This document shows positions 1-9,094 of a stretch of DNA of 64,000 nt, in pieces (the stretch's first letter is position 1; every line of letters starts with the position of its first letter). Made by a program: the position numbers and the translations under genes. A model generated the notes under the pieces. The model worked only from the letters and a program-made list of their open reading frames with translations, was not told the DNA's origin and ran no database searches. Origin of the DNA: Isochrysis galbana (lineage: Eukaryota > Haptophyta > Isochrysidales > Isochrysidaceae); the NCBI GenBank assembly GCA_018136815.1, contig CM030937.1, positions 3,461,820 to 3,525,819 on the forward strand, given 5' to 3'.

Positions 1-396
1 GTACATCGTTTTCCGCATCTTCGACCCAGTTAAGGCGTACAAAACCAAGACTCGACACTTGGCTAGCGCACTGGAGCGTGAAGGCTTCCATGTCCTTAGG
101 GGCAACCAACAACGAGTCAAAACTACGATCGAAGGAATCACGAAAGTCGAGGCGGGTAAGCGCCCGATCTGGCACTTCTACGTATACACGGACACGACGG
201 CCCTAGGCCATCGATTCCCAAGGACCTTTCACGTGACAGCGCGCGCGGCCTCCCCGGAACCAGCTTCTCCGAAAATGAGGGAACTGGGAAAGGGGAAGGG
301 GGTTGTTAGGGGTTAAGGTCGGGTAGTAGGGAGGTACACTAGCACACTGCCTCACGCCGCACACGTAGCGGGGAATTTTAAGAAGATTTTTTTTTA
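1..396 (+). mobile_element. LINE fragment, 3' end, internally deleted
   Basis: Reading frame 2 from the window edge continues into the ORF at 59-316. It matches the gag-like region of the full-length LINE at 43.5 kb (FHVLRGNQQR against FFFVQGNQER, WHFYVYT against YHLYVTP, FPRTF against FPRKL). Soon after the FPR motif the LINE-like coding ends, and the sequence passes directly into a 3' tail ending GGGAATTTTAAGAAGA plus a T run at about 387-396. The endonuclease, reverse transcriptase and C-terminal domain are therefore missing. This is a dead copy; its 5' part lies outside the window. Confidence 0.75.
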
Positions 397-599
397 TGAT
401 TCTGATCATTACTGATTCTTTCTTTAGAGAAAGTGATACCGTCGTAGTGGATGATGGATCGCGGCGGTACGAGGGCGGTATCGCGGCTAGACACGAGAGG
501 AAACCGAAAAAAGACAACCGACGGTACCCTAGGTGACGCACAAAACCCAGCAAACTGTCCCCGAAAACGACCCGGCCACTTAGCGGAACAAGAGGGAGG
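397..599. other. Unassigned sequence between LINE end and S2 copy
   Basis: I see no gene, splice-site pair or known repeat in this stretch. It is flanked by the oligo-T end of the LINE fragment on the left and by the target-site duplication of the S2 element on the right. Confidence 0.4.
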
Positions 600-621
600 T
601 GAGGATCTCACTCACCGCAAA
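600..621. repeat. Left target-site duplication of the S2 element
   Basis: TGAGGATCTCA...CCGCAAA here matches TGAGGATCTCACCGCAAA at 4981-4998. This copy has an extra CTCA, a tandem 4-base duplication, so the two copies are not identical. Confidence 0.55.
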
Positions 622-852
622 TAATAATACAACATCTGAATCTGAAGATTCGGGCTACTCACGCTAGCTATACGGGTCCACGCACTCACGGTACTCACTC
701 ATGACATCGCCTATACCCCAGTACACTCACTCCCTTACACCACCCCCTTCATTCCTTTGTTTTTGGTATCGGGGGGGGGGGGGGGGCGTGCACTACAACG
801 GGCCAAGTGCAGGGGGTGGGCTGGGGCAGACCTGCTGGTGTGGGCTGTTCCT

Positions 853-871
853 GTGGCAAAACAAACATAAA
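853..871. repeat. Target-site duplication of LINE A, 3' side
   Basis: GTGGCAAAACAAACATAAA, identical to 4341-4359. The A run that follows makes the exact right boundary ambiguous by a few bases. Confidence 0.92.
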
Positions 872-1216
872 AAAAAAACTTCTTAATGTTCTCATCGCGC
901 GCGCGACCCCGACATCCTCCATCTGACAGCCGCGCCCGCATCCCTTATCACTCCCTCGCACTCGCCTTGCGGCTCGTCCCCTCGTGCTCTACTTAGGGGC
1001 CCAGTACTTGGGGTTTCCAGTGGCAGGCGGCGTGAACCGATCCCCGACGGTCGACTCTTCGGCCTTCCCTCGTGCCATCGAGCGATCGGCTTCTATTGGG
1101 GTATTAAAGGTTGGGGTTACCTTAAGAGTCGGACTCGGGGTTATGTATGTACCGGGTCGGCGCTGTTGGGTTTTTTTTTTGGGGGGGGGGTGTGAGGTGT
1201 GGTGTTCGTCTGGTTT

Positions 1217-3195
1217 TCAGGCTACCTTTCCCGCTATGTCAAGTGCGCGTGCCACCAGGGACAGATTCACGCTCGTCGCGAGGACACCTTTGTCATTCAT
1301 CTTAAATATTGGGGCGCTAAGATCTCTTGCGTCTTTAATCTTTGGTTTTCTGCCTCTGGAGGCTTGGTGCGTACGTGCCGGCGAGGTTTTGTTAGAGGCT
1401 TCGAGGCCCCGTACGAGGATCGTGAATCTGGTCAAGGTACGTTCGATGACGGGTATATAATGGAAGGGGTGATTGTCGTATTCGACTTTGTAGAAGTCGC
1501 CTATTATGTATCTCCATGCTACTATGTATAGGGTTTTGAGGCTATCGGGCGTCGGTGTACTCGGGTATGCGAAGAGTCTGTCCTTTATTTTCTGTGTTGC
1601 TGTCCTTTTGCGCTCCGGCGTGAAACCCGCTATCGCTTCTATGGTCTCGAAGATTGGTTTCGTGGCTGAGCACCTGGCTAAGTGGGTCGAGCTCTCGTGG
1701 TATTTTCCGCATAGTCTGCAGGTATTCGTGGTCGCCATGGCGAAGCGATTCCGCGTGCCAATCCTCCTGTGGGTGATGTGTTTGAAGTGTGGGTGTTTGT
1801 CCGTGTGTTTTAGTAGGGGTAGGGTGTATAAGCTGGCCACGTGTTTCCACTCCTCGTGGGTTAGGTTGATTCTTCGGGCCCATGCCTCGCTTGCCGGCTG
1901 GGGCTTGTTATCTGGTATGTTTTTCTCTAGCACCTGTGCTATGTCCGAGACCGTGGTGAGGTCCAGGTGTTTTTTACCGTCCATTGTATACTCGTCCGCC
2001 AGCGGGTATTCCGCGTATTTGGGGCCTTTCAACCCTCCCTCCCATCTAGCGGGGGGGTGGTATAGTCGGGCTTCTTCTGGGGTCGCGACCCCCGTCCGGT
2101 CGGCCGGCTCTCCGAGGTAATTCGTGTTGGTGTGAATCCATATGTTGTTCATCTTAGTTATGTATGTTTCGTTATCGGACACTCTGATTTCCGGCGGGGC
2201 CTCAATGCCCGCCTTATTGTCGCGTGCTCCGTTTTCGCTAGTCCCCTCCGGGTCAGACCCGGGCGCCGGGTCTAGTTGCGCTTTTCCAAGGAGACTCGAG
2301 GCTTGTTGTACTACCGACGCCCACGAGTCTAAGAAGCTTTCCTTGGTTATTTTGCTACCCGCGTGTTCGAATATCTCCGGGAGGTGGTCTAGATATTGGG
2401 CGCATTCCTCTTTCGTGTAGGGTGTGTCTAGGTTGTTATCCTTGAACACGTTATGCACGACGTGCGTGTGGAGGGATTGCCATAGGCTTGCCCAAGCGGC
2501 GCGCATACGTGGCGGTTGTTCGTGCGGGTTGCACCATATCGGTTGCGAGAGCGCACCCTCTAACGATAGGCGGGAGCGCTGGATATCGAGTGATCTAAAG
2601 GTGTTTAGCGCGTCTTTCCAAAATATTGGAAGTGCCGGGTTACCTCTGAGGCTGCGCGTAAGAGAGGCGGGGGGAATTGTGGAGAAGACCGCGCCACGAC
2701 CCAGCCCAGTGCGGCAGAACCACGCGTCTAGCGCGTGCTTCCATGATGCTTTTCTTGCGTTGAGGTAGTTTAGTATCCACTTAGCTTGTAGAGCTTTTAC
2801 GTGGTTTGTCCAGTTTAGTAGGCCTGTTCCCAACGTGCGCGTCGCGTTCTGCGTGTTGTTAATTGGGTAGTGTGGGTATTTCACCAATTGGTATTCCCTC
2901 CCTGTGTAGGGGCTTTCCCAAAGAATCTTGTCCGCCGCTTTTTGGATTCTTGCGTTGAACCATTTGGGAGGTGCTAAGGTTTGCATCCAGTACCTAGGCG
3001 TGCCGTAAATTATAAAGTTCACTATATTAGTCCTGCCGAAGATCGACATATGGCGTGTGAACGGCGCTAATTGGGCTGCTTTATTGTCTACTTTGTCCGC
3101 TAGCTTTTTCCAAAAGGGCTTAAGTGCCTCTGGGGCTCCTAGTGGCACGCCTAGTATCACGAGGTATTGGTCATTTTCGATAGCTTGCGCGGAAA
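1217..3195 (-). pseudogene. LINE A C-terminal remnant (after RT palm), about 650 aa
   Basis: The frame reads IENDQYLVILGVPLG, matching LKRNEYATILGVPLG downstream of the FADD box in the intact LINE. It then continues collinearly through GRTNIVNF (GRTKVANF in the intact copy) and HFKHITHRRIGTRNRF to a CCHC knuckle (CRLC...H...C). The ATG-less beginning is the deletion junction; the codon at 3160 is GTG. The C terminus ends LDIAGKVA, like LGLAERLA of the second segment at 50.6 kb. The reverse transcriptase catalytic motifs are absent. Confidence 0.85.
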
Positions 3196-4317
3196 GTTTC
3201 CGTTTAGAAAGTTCCCTTGCGTCGCCGAGATGTAGAGGTGCCAGCGGGCTGAGTGGGCCAACTTGGATACGAAGGTTCCGGACTCTCCTTCGAGCTTCAT
3301 GCGCTCGCGGTTGCCTTTGAGGAATGTGAAGCCATTGCTTTCGATCGCCTTGACGATAGTGCTTAAGGTGATTTTAGATGCTTGCGCTAGGCCTTCTGCT
3401 TCGACGACTACGTGTGCCGCTACGTCTTGAAGCGCGTCGTATAGGGCCTTGCGGTTTGAAGTGCCTTTTTTGTTGATCTTGTCTTCGATCGAGTCGATTT
3501 TAGTGCGTACGGCTATGTCTGTGCCATGGATGCGGATGGTGGTTTGCTCACCGTATTTTGCCTGGAACTGTTGTGCGCAATCTTCGTTAACTGCGATGTG
3601 CCATGGCCCCCTGTTTGAGCGGGCCCAGAAGTCTGGCTCGGGGTCTACACCCTCGAGCTCAAGAAGTAGTTCAACAATGGCGGCATAAACCGCCGTGTCG
3701 TTGAGTACGAGGTCCCCATCTTGATGGAAAGAAAGTTCGAAATTGGCGTCTGAGTCTGGCATTTGTTCATTGTCTTCTTGGTCTGGGTCCTGTGTGTCAA
3801 GGGAGAGTGGGGCGCGAGTCAGATGTGGCGTGGAGGGAGGTCGTCGAGGTGCGTATGGGGATAGGCTGTGGGGTGGGACAGTGGGTGTAGGTGCTGCTCG
3901 ATCTGCTCTGGTGCCCCAGAGCCTTGTGGTGTGCGTGGTTTTGGGATGTCTTGTCAGACAGTGTTGGTGCCCATAAGGGCCACCTGGTCTCGGGTCGCGC
4001 TGCCTCGGCAGCGCGGCCGTCGCCAGGGTGGAAGGGGCCTCTGCCATAAGGCATGCCCATTGGAGGAGTGGCTCTGTGAGCCTGTTCATGCTTTGCTGAA
4101 GTCTGCAGACTGCTGCCCCCCATGGGGGGGGCCAGCATGGCTGCTGTGCGTGGTGCGGCCGGAGCCGCGGGCCGTGTGGCGCGACGGGGGTCACGCGCAC
4201 CTGCTCGGCCTCTGATGGCGGGCGCGGTCGCTTCGACAGCGACTGCTCCATGGGGGCTGGGGGGCCGCCCTCGGCGGGGGGCCCGAAGGAGAGGAGGGGA
4301 GCGGCGGCGCGCTCCAT
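3157..4317 (-). pseudogene. LINE A gag-like N-terminal ORF, 386 aa
   Basis: The start MERAAAP resembles MERAPPP of the intact LINE at 43543. Residues from about 195 on match its gag-like region (LELEGVDPEPDFWARS, GPWHIAV, FTFLKGNRERMK, WHLYISA, FPRKL). After FPRKLSK the frame runs into a deletion junction near 3170-3190 and stops at 3157. The CCCH fingers, endonuclease and most of the reverse transcriptase that should follow are absent. Any product would be a truncated RNA-binding-like protein. The domain assignment rests on the intact copy in this window and not on a database match. Confidence 0.8.
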
Positions 4318-4340
4318 GGCAACTGACTATAAAGTTAGTT

Positions 4341-4359
4341 GTGGCAAAACAAACATAAA
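4341..4359. repeat. Target-site duplication of LINE A, 5' side
   Basis: GTGGCAAAACAAACATAAA lies immediately outside the 5' hairpin. This shows that the hairpin is the true 5' terminus of the element and that the copy is not 5'-truncated. Confidence 0.92.
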
Positions 4360-4980
4360 CGCCTGTTGCGTGTGACACGGAGGTCTCGGCCCCCTCTTCT
4401 CGCGTTCTTTTCAACCATCGCCGCGCTTTCGCGGCATTCGTATGTCCCGCGAGGTTTCGACCTGTAAACATATCGTAAACAGGCGTGAGTATTACCTTTT
4501 TTGTGTCAGATCGTGTCGTTTTTTTGTCGTGCTTTTTTCGTCATTCTCTTCGTTCTCCTACGGGCGTGCGATGCCTGCGCGCGCCATCACCCCCCTCTGA
4601 AGGGACCCTCGGGTCCCCCCAGAGGGCCAGCTGGGCCAACTCAGGGGGCAGTGGAGGCTGGGGCTGAGCCCTTGGCCTCTCCTGCCTCTCCCTCGCTGGC
4701 CTCGCTAGGCCCCTAGGTGCCTTCCTGTCGGCTCAGGTGCTCTGTGCTGGCTCAGTGGTGGAGAGGGGGGTCAGTACGAGCGAGGGCCAGTGCAGACGAG
4801 TGCGTGCGGCGCGCGGCGCGCGCTCGGCGAAGGTCTGGGCCAGAGTGATGTCTGCTCAGCCCCTGCCAGCAGGCAGGGGCTAAGGTCTAAGGTTGAGTGT
4901 GCAGGCCCACCCAGGGGGTGTCTGCGGATGGAGGAAGGGGGGAACGGGGCCCCCATGACCCTATCAGTTTTACTGATAGT

Positions 4981-4998
4981 TGAGGATCTCACCGCAAA
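4981..4998. repeat. Right target-site duplication of the S2 element
   Basis: TGAGGATCTCACCGCAAA follows directly after the terminal hairpin of the S2 element and matches 600-621 apart from the 4-base CTCA insertion there. Confidence 0.55.
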
Positions 4999-5263
4999 GG
5001 ACCGGGACAGCCCGCCATATCCAACCATCCCACACGACCTGAGCCCCTTAGTAGCCGCCGACACCACGGTCATCGATGGGGCTTCGTACACGGCGAGCGC
5101 CTCCTCATCGGCCGCCAACAGCTTCGACTGGCCAGTGTGGGCGGCCTTCAAGGAGGCACCGCAAGGCAGGTTGTTGAAGGTTAGGAGAGGAGTGAAGGCG
5201 TGGTAGCATAGCACGTTACTAGGCCACGCGTGAGGCGAGAGCATACGAAGGGTTTTTTTCACA
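4999..5263 (+). mobile_element. LINE 3'-end fragment
   Basis: The block CGACCTGAGCCCCTTAGTAG matches the 3' UTR block ATGACCCGAGCCCCTAAGTAG near 50.88 kb. The end GGCCACGCGTGAGGCGAGAG... plus a T7 run matches GGCCACGTGTGAGGCGAGAA plus T10 at 50.97-51.01 kb. Only the 3' UTR part is present. It lies between the S2 element and the 3' side of the CbiX-like gene. Confidence 0.55.
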
Positions 5264-5396
5264 ACTTTCTCAGATCGCAGCAGCAGCATAAACGGCAGAG
5301 ATATCTCCTTCCTCCATAGTGCAAGGGAGGAGAAGTAGAAGATACTTTCTAGCCTGGGTGCCACCAAATTGCTCATTCCGGTGGGAGCTCTCCCTT

Positions 5397-6326
5397 TCAC
5401 CTGCACCTTGCTAACAACCGCGCGTTGGAGCAACTTTGCAAGATGGCGTGCGCGGCCACTGCGCGATCTCTCAGGACATTGTGGATCGATGTTGCCGCCC
5501 CCAACAGCGGGGTGACATACGTGTTGAGGCCTGGGCTGCGCTCTCTCGCAGAGTTCAGAATCTGGGCTACATCCCCCCCTGCACCGGCATGCTTTCCAGG
5601 CTGAAGAAAGGCCATGGACACGATCACATCCCCTGAGTCGAATGGTGGTTCGATACCCACAAGACACTCGAGTAGCGGGTCGTTAAAATCGTACTCGGGA
5701 TCCTGGCGACGCTCCATCGAGGCTTCTGCGACCACGAGTGCCCGTGAGCCGAGAAGGCAGCGCACTGTGTCAGCAAGGCGGGTACGGACGGCGTTCACTG
5801 CACGGGATGTTGTTCCATGATCGACAATGATCACGCGGTAAGGACTTGGTAGCCGATTGACACGCCCAGTACGTAAGATTCCCGCCGCCATCGCGCGCGC
5901 GACCCGCGCGTCGTCGGGCGACGCGGAGTCGACAAGGCAAGGGCTCAAAGCAATGCGCTCTGGCGACCTGGGGTCGAGTCGCGCCGCCTCCAATGCAGCG
6001 CGAAGCCCATCGCTCGGGCCTAGAAAGAGCGGCACAATCGCGACGTCTTGAACTCCCTCCTCCGCCAACTCGCACAGTGTCCTCGCCAGCGTGCGCGCTG
6101 CGACTCCACCGAGCTGCGCAGGTGGCACACTGTCTGACCAGCGCAGGCTGACGGGCTCCACGCGCATGCCGAGGAGGAGGGAGAGGCTGTGCGCGGTGTC
6201 GCGGAGCGAGAGCGTGGAAGCCGCCCGGCGCGACCCATTGTCCACCAGCAGGGTCGCCACTTTGCCTGCACAGCCCACCTCGGCTGAACTGAGGGCGAGC
6301 GAGGCGAGGAGCGGGAGCGCCCACAT
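5397..6326 (-). CDS. CbiX / sirohydrochlorin chelatase-like protein with signal peptide
   Basis: This single-exon ORF encodes 309 aa from the ATG at 6326. I chose that start because MWALPLLASLALSSA then begins the protein as a signal-like peptide; the frame stays open to 6395. Two tandem chelatase-like halves are visible. The first has VATLLVDNGSRR (about 23-34) and FLGPSDGLRA; the second has VIIVDHGTTSRAVN and FLQPGKHAGAGGD. In CbiX/SirB enzymes, which insert Co2+ or Fe2+ into sirohydrochlorin, the His of the DHG motif and the His of the PGxH motif bind the metal. Only the C-terminal half keeps both here; the N-terminal half has N and D instead. The fold call is good. The substrate is unknown, and a secreted or lumenal non-cobalamin role is possible. 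LINE and S2 debris lies just downstream. Confidence 0.7.
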   Translation of the reverse strand: MWALPLLASLALSSAEVGCAGKVATLLVDNGSRRAASTLSLRDTAHSLSLLLGMRVEPVSLRWSDSVPPAQLGGVAARTLARTLCELAEEGVQDVAIVPLFLGPSDGLRAALEAARLDPRSPERIALSPCLVDSASPDDARVARAMAAGILRTGRVNRLPSPYRVIIVDHGTTSRAVNAVRTRLADTVRCLLGSRALVVAEASMERRQDPEYDFNDPLLECLVGIEPPFDSGDVIVSMAFLQPGKHAGAGGDVAQILNSARERSPGLNTYVTPLLGAATSIHNVLRDRAVAAHAILQSCSNARLLARCR

Positions 6327-6439
6327 GGGAAACAATATGGGAACAGTAGAGTAGAGTAGAGCTGGTACTTTATGAGTAATAGTGCCAGTACCCAAAACAA
6401 AAAATAAGAATCAGTGTTCACACGCGTCTCTCATCTCTC

Positions 6440-6650
6440 ACTCCCCACTCCCTGGCGCACAAGGGCCAGCCCATTGCCCCATTGCTCCACCCCCCCCCCC
6501 CCCCCCTGTTCGACCGGCAGACAGGTGCAGCGTGGGGGCCCCAGATGCTCAGATGCGCCAGCGAGGGAGAGGCAGGGGAGGCCAGCCAGGGCCCAGTCCC
6601 AGCCTCCTCTGTCTGTCCTCTGCCCCCGGAGTTGGCCTCCTGGTGATGGA
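6440..6650 (+). mobile_element. S1 internal fragment
   Basis: GGCCAGCCCATTGC, a long C run, GGCAGACAGGTGCAGCGTGGGGGCC and CGCCAGCGAGGGAGAGGCAG appear in the same order as in the middle of the complete S1 copy at 8.2-8.4 kb. Neither the 5' hairpin nor the 3' tail is present. Confidence 0.7.
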
Positions 6651-7233
6651 TGACGGATTGAAAGTTGCCACACATCCAATTGGCGACTGAGAGGAGGAAG
6701 GATTTACGGCGGGAGGCGCGGCTTGAGGAGGCCCGGATGGGAAGACGGGCTCAATTTCCTCCAGAAGACGGGCTCAATTTCCAATTTCCTATCCAAGACT
6801 GGAGGCGGGAGGACGGGCTTAGGCGATGGCGAGTGCGACGACGGAGTTGACATTCTTAATTTAATTTTTAACAAATTTTTATGGGTCGCGGCGCGGCAAA
6901 GGAACGGGACTAGCGCTCACTCAAGACAGGACACCCTGCCGCGGCAAGCGCAAGCACCCTTACCCCCTTATGCCACCTAGCTCTTCACTAGCTTTCTACC
7001 TGCGCTAGCCAGAGCGCCCCTCCCTCCACACTCAGACAGCCCCCTACGCCAGGATCCTGTTCTGGTCTCGCAGGCAAGGGGGCCTAATGGGAGGGAGAGG
7101 AGCAACTCCTCAGAGAGGAGCTGTGGGGAAGGAGATGTCTGAGTGGGGGCGCTATACCCTTGCGCTAGGCATGGGCAGCGACGCCGCCTCAAGACATGTC
7201 CTCCCTCTTGTCTTGAGTCGAAATTATTGGTGC
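6651..7233. other. Unassigned intergenic sequence
   Basis: I see no gene. A short direct duplication, GAAGACGGGCTCAATTTCC, occurs around 6742-6785. The end of the stretch (about 7210-7250) is homologous to 8950-8990, showing that the S1 pair was inserted into a locally repeated sequence. Confidence 0.4.
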
Positions 7234-7235
7234 TT

Positions 7236-7250
7236 GAAACAGAGGACGAG
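7236..7250. repeat. Target-site duplication of S1a, left
   Basis: GAAACAGAGGACGAG, identical to 8791-8805; preceding TT may extend the match to 17 bp. Confidence 0.9.
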
Positions 7251-7318
7251 CAACTAAGTTTATACTTGGTTGACCCATGGATGGGGGGGCACGAGCCCCC
7301 CCCTCTCTCCACTCCTCC

Positions 7319-7336
7319 CCTGCCATGGGGGAGGAA
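7319..7336. repeat. Target-site duplication of S1b, left
   Basis: CCTGCCATGGGGGAGGAA, matching 8096-8113. The following A run blurs the last one or two bases. Confidence 0.85.
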
Positions 7337-8095
7337 AAAAAAAACCTTTTAATATTCTTACCGCACTCGCGGCGAATGGAACCACTACCCACTACAAGTA
7401 GCACGTAGCATACTCTCTACACCCCCATTCCCCGGCCCTTCTCCCCCCGCCATCAGGCGGCTCCCCCCGTGCACTACCAGGGGGATTGGGGTGGAGGGCT
7501 CAGATATGGTCCGGTGGCCCGCGCCACCCCCCGGTGATCTTTCTCCCCCTCCCTCCTGTGTCTCCGAGTGGGCGGCCCACTCTGTCTCGTCTTATCCTGT
7601 AAACAGGCGCGAGACTTACCGATTTTCCGGTGGGCGGAGCTCTCGCTCGCGCCCACCCCCTTTTCCGCGCTCTCTCTCCCCTCTCCTGCGGCACGCGCGA
7701 TGGCGCGCGTGCGGCAGGCCTCCAGCTGCCCTCTGGCGGCCCCTGGAGGCTCCTGGAGGCCAGCTCAGGGGGCAGAGGAGGCTGGGGCTGGGACCTGGCC
7801 TCCCCTGCCTCTCCCTCGCTGGCGCTCCCGAGCCTCTGGGGCCCCCAGTCTGCACCTGTCTGCCTGTCGACTAGGGGGGGAGGGGGGGTTGGAGCAATGG
7901 GCTGGCCACGAGGGGCCAGGATGGGCGAATGGGGCGAGCCTGTGGGGAAGGGAGTGGGTCAGTAGGGCAGTGGCCTCCTGGCAAGCCATCAGGCATGCCA
8001 GGAGGATGGGTGGTTCCTCCCCCATGGCAGGGGAGGAGTGGAGAGAGGGGGGGGCTCGTGCCCCCCCATGGGTCAACCAAGTATAAACTTAGTTG
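7337..8095 (-). mobile_element. S1b, nested head-to-head S1 copy
   Basis: The 5' hairpin on the - strand is at 8095-8074 and the T-tail end is at about 7337-7344, read as an A run on the + strand. An 18-bp duplication, CCTGCCATGGGGGAGGAA, flanks it at 7319-7336 and 8096-8113. It lies in opposite orientation inside S1a, so the 7.34-8.79 kb region is an approximately 1.45-kb near-perfect inverted repeat. The length is 759 bp, equal to the reassembled S1a. A GTAAGT...TTTACAG block sits at 7619-7597. Confidence 0.9.
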
Positions 8096-8113
8096 CCTGC
8101 CATGGGGGAGGAA
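8096..8113. repeat. Target-site duplication of S1b, right
   Basis: CCTGCCATGGGGGAGGAA directly follows the S1b hairpin; it is also ordinary S1a sequence, as expected for a self-insertion. Confidence 0.85.
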
Positions 8114-8790
8114 CCACCCATCCTCCTGGCATGCCTGATGGCTTGCCAGGAGGCCACTGCCCTGCTGACCCACTCTCTCACTCACAGGCACGCCTGATTC
8201 GCTCGTCCTGGCCAGTCGTGGCCAGCCCATTGCTCCAACCCCCCCTCCCCCCCTGGTCGACAGGCAGACAGGTGCAGCGTGGGGGCCCCTGAAGCTCGGG
8301 AGCGCCAGCGAGGGAGAGGCAGGGGAGGCCAGGGCCCAGCCCCAGCCTCCTCTGCCCCCTGAGCTGGCCTCCAGGAGCCTCCAGGGGTCGCCAGAGGGCA
8401 GCTGGAGGCCTGCCGCAGGCGCGCCATCGCGCGTGCCGCAGGAGAGGGGAGAGAGGGCGCGGAGAAGGGGGTGGGCGGAGCGAGAGCTCCGCTCACCGAA
8501 AAATTGGTAAGTCCCGCTCCTGTTTACAGGATAAGTCGGGGCTGAGACCGCCGCCCACTCGGAGACACATCGGAGGAAGGGGGGGGAAGATCACCGGGGG
8601 GTGGCGCGGGCCACCGGACCATATCTAAGCCCTTCACCCCTATCCCCCTAGTAGTGCACGGGGGGAGCCGCCTGATGGCGGGGGGAGAAGGGCCGGGGAG
8701 TGGGGGTGTAGAAAGTATGCTACGTACTATGTGTAGTAGGTAGTGGTTCCATTCGCCGCGAGTGCGGTAAGAATATTAGAAGGTTTTTTT

Positions 8791-8805
8791 GAAACAGAGG
8801 ACGAG
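8791..8805. repeat. Target-site duplication of S1a, right
   Basis: GAAACAGAGGACGAG immediately after the T7 tail of S1a, identical to 7236-7250. Confidence 0.9.
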
Positions 8806-9094
8806 GGGGTTTGTGCTTCTTGGGTTGGTTGTAGTTGGAAGAGGGAGTGGGAGAGGGATTCAAGTATTGGAAGAGGGCCCAAAGGGCATTGAGTTGTAGG
8901 TAGTTGTGGCCCACAAGAGTGGGGTGAAAACGATAAGTGTATCAACATGGGTCTTGAGTTGAAATTTTTGGTGCTTGAAACAGAGGGTGAGGGGGTTCGT
9001 GCTGTTTGGGTTGGTTGTGGTGTGAAGGGGGAGTGGGAGAGGGAGTCTAGTGTTGAAAGAGGGCCCAAGGCAGGGCACTGAGCTGTAGGTACGA
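8791..9094. repeat. Tandem duplication with a period of about 186 bp
   Basis: GAAACAGAGGACGAGGGGGTTTGTGC... at 8791 recurs as GAAACAGAGGGTGAGGGGGTTCGTGC... at 8977. Both are followed by GGGTTGGTTGT, GGGAGTGGGAGAGGGA, AGAGGGCCCAA and GAG(C/T)TGTAGGTA. The stretch before unit two (about 8950-8976) also matches 7210-7235, left of the S1a insertion. The function is unknown. Confidence 0.8.

Larger units (their letters stand above)
872..4340 (-). mobile_element. LINE A, internally deleted copy with both ends defined
   Basis: The ends are fixed by a perfect 19-bp duplication, GTGGCAAAACAAACATAAA, at 853-871 and 4341-4359. On the - strand the element opens with the hairpin AACTAAC-TTTATA-GTCAGTT at 4340-4321, then GCCATGGAGCGCGCC. 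It ends in a 3' UTR with the block CCCCTAAGTAGAGCACGAGG, then AACATTAAGAAG and a T run, not poly(A). Two ORFs remain, the gag-like N terminus (4317-3157) and the post-RT C terminus (about 3190-1217). Everything from the CCCH fingers through the reverse transcriptase core is missing. It is inserted in the S2 element at 622-4980. Confidence 0.9.
622..4980 (-). mobile_element. S2-type non-autonomous element, split by LINE A
   Basis: The 5' end, read on the - strand, is a hairpin at 4961-4979 (CTATCAG/CTGATAG) followed by GGGTCATGGGGG, the same start as the LINE. The body at 4360-4960 matches the S2 copy at 61.8 kb, with shared blocks GGGTGGGCC and a CCCCTGCC/GGCAGGGG palindrome. The 3' part continues at 622-871 beyond the inserted LINE and contains a GTAGTGCACG block shared with the S1 3' end. 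The short direct repeats at 600-621 and 4981-4998 flank it. Without the LINE the element is about 870 bp. It has no convincing ORF. Confidence 0.65.
7251..8790 (+). mobile_element. S1a, complete non-autonomous element split by S1b
   Basis: It begins with the hairpin CAACTAAG-TTTATA-CTTGGTTG (7251-7272) and then ACCCATGG. It ends GGTAAGAATATTAGAAGG plus T7 at 8790. Direct repeats GAAACAGAGGACGAG flank it at 7236-7250 and 8791-8805. Removing the nested S1b and one copy of its duplication leaves about 760 bp. The 5' part can fold into a series of G:C hairpins (GGGGGGC-ACGA-GCCCCCC, CCTCCCC/GGGGAGG, CCTCCTGGCA/TGCCAGGAGG). The 3' block GTAGTGCACGGGGGGAGCCGCC resembles the LINE 3' UTR. I find no ORF conserved between copies. 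Confidence 0.9.

Noticed and set aside
4321-4340. TATAAA in the hairpin loop as a TATA box
   Set aside because: It reads TATAAA only on the strand antisense to the element and is absent from the LINE B, LINE C and S2 hairpins.
4430-4480. tRNA-like B box (GGTCGAAACC) suggesting a tRNA-derived SINE
   Set aside because: There is no matching A box at the right distance, no cloverleaf, and the block is not retained in S1 copies.
7251-7400. Self-cleaving ribozyme (HDV-like or hammerhead) at the S1/LINE 5' end
   Set aside because: I found no hammerhead core (CTGATGA...GAAA) and no HDV double-pseudoknot pattern; the terminal hairpin pairs with itself.
7568-8292. Several 60-170 aa ORFs inside S1 elements
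   Set aside because: They are not conserved between S1 copies and occur in all frames of G/C-rich repeats.
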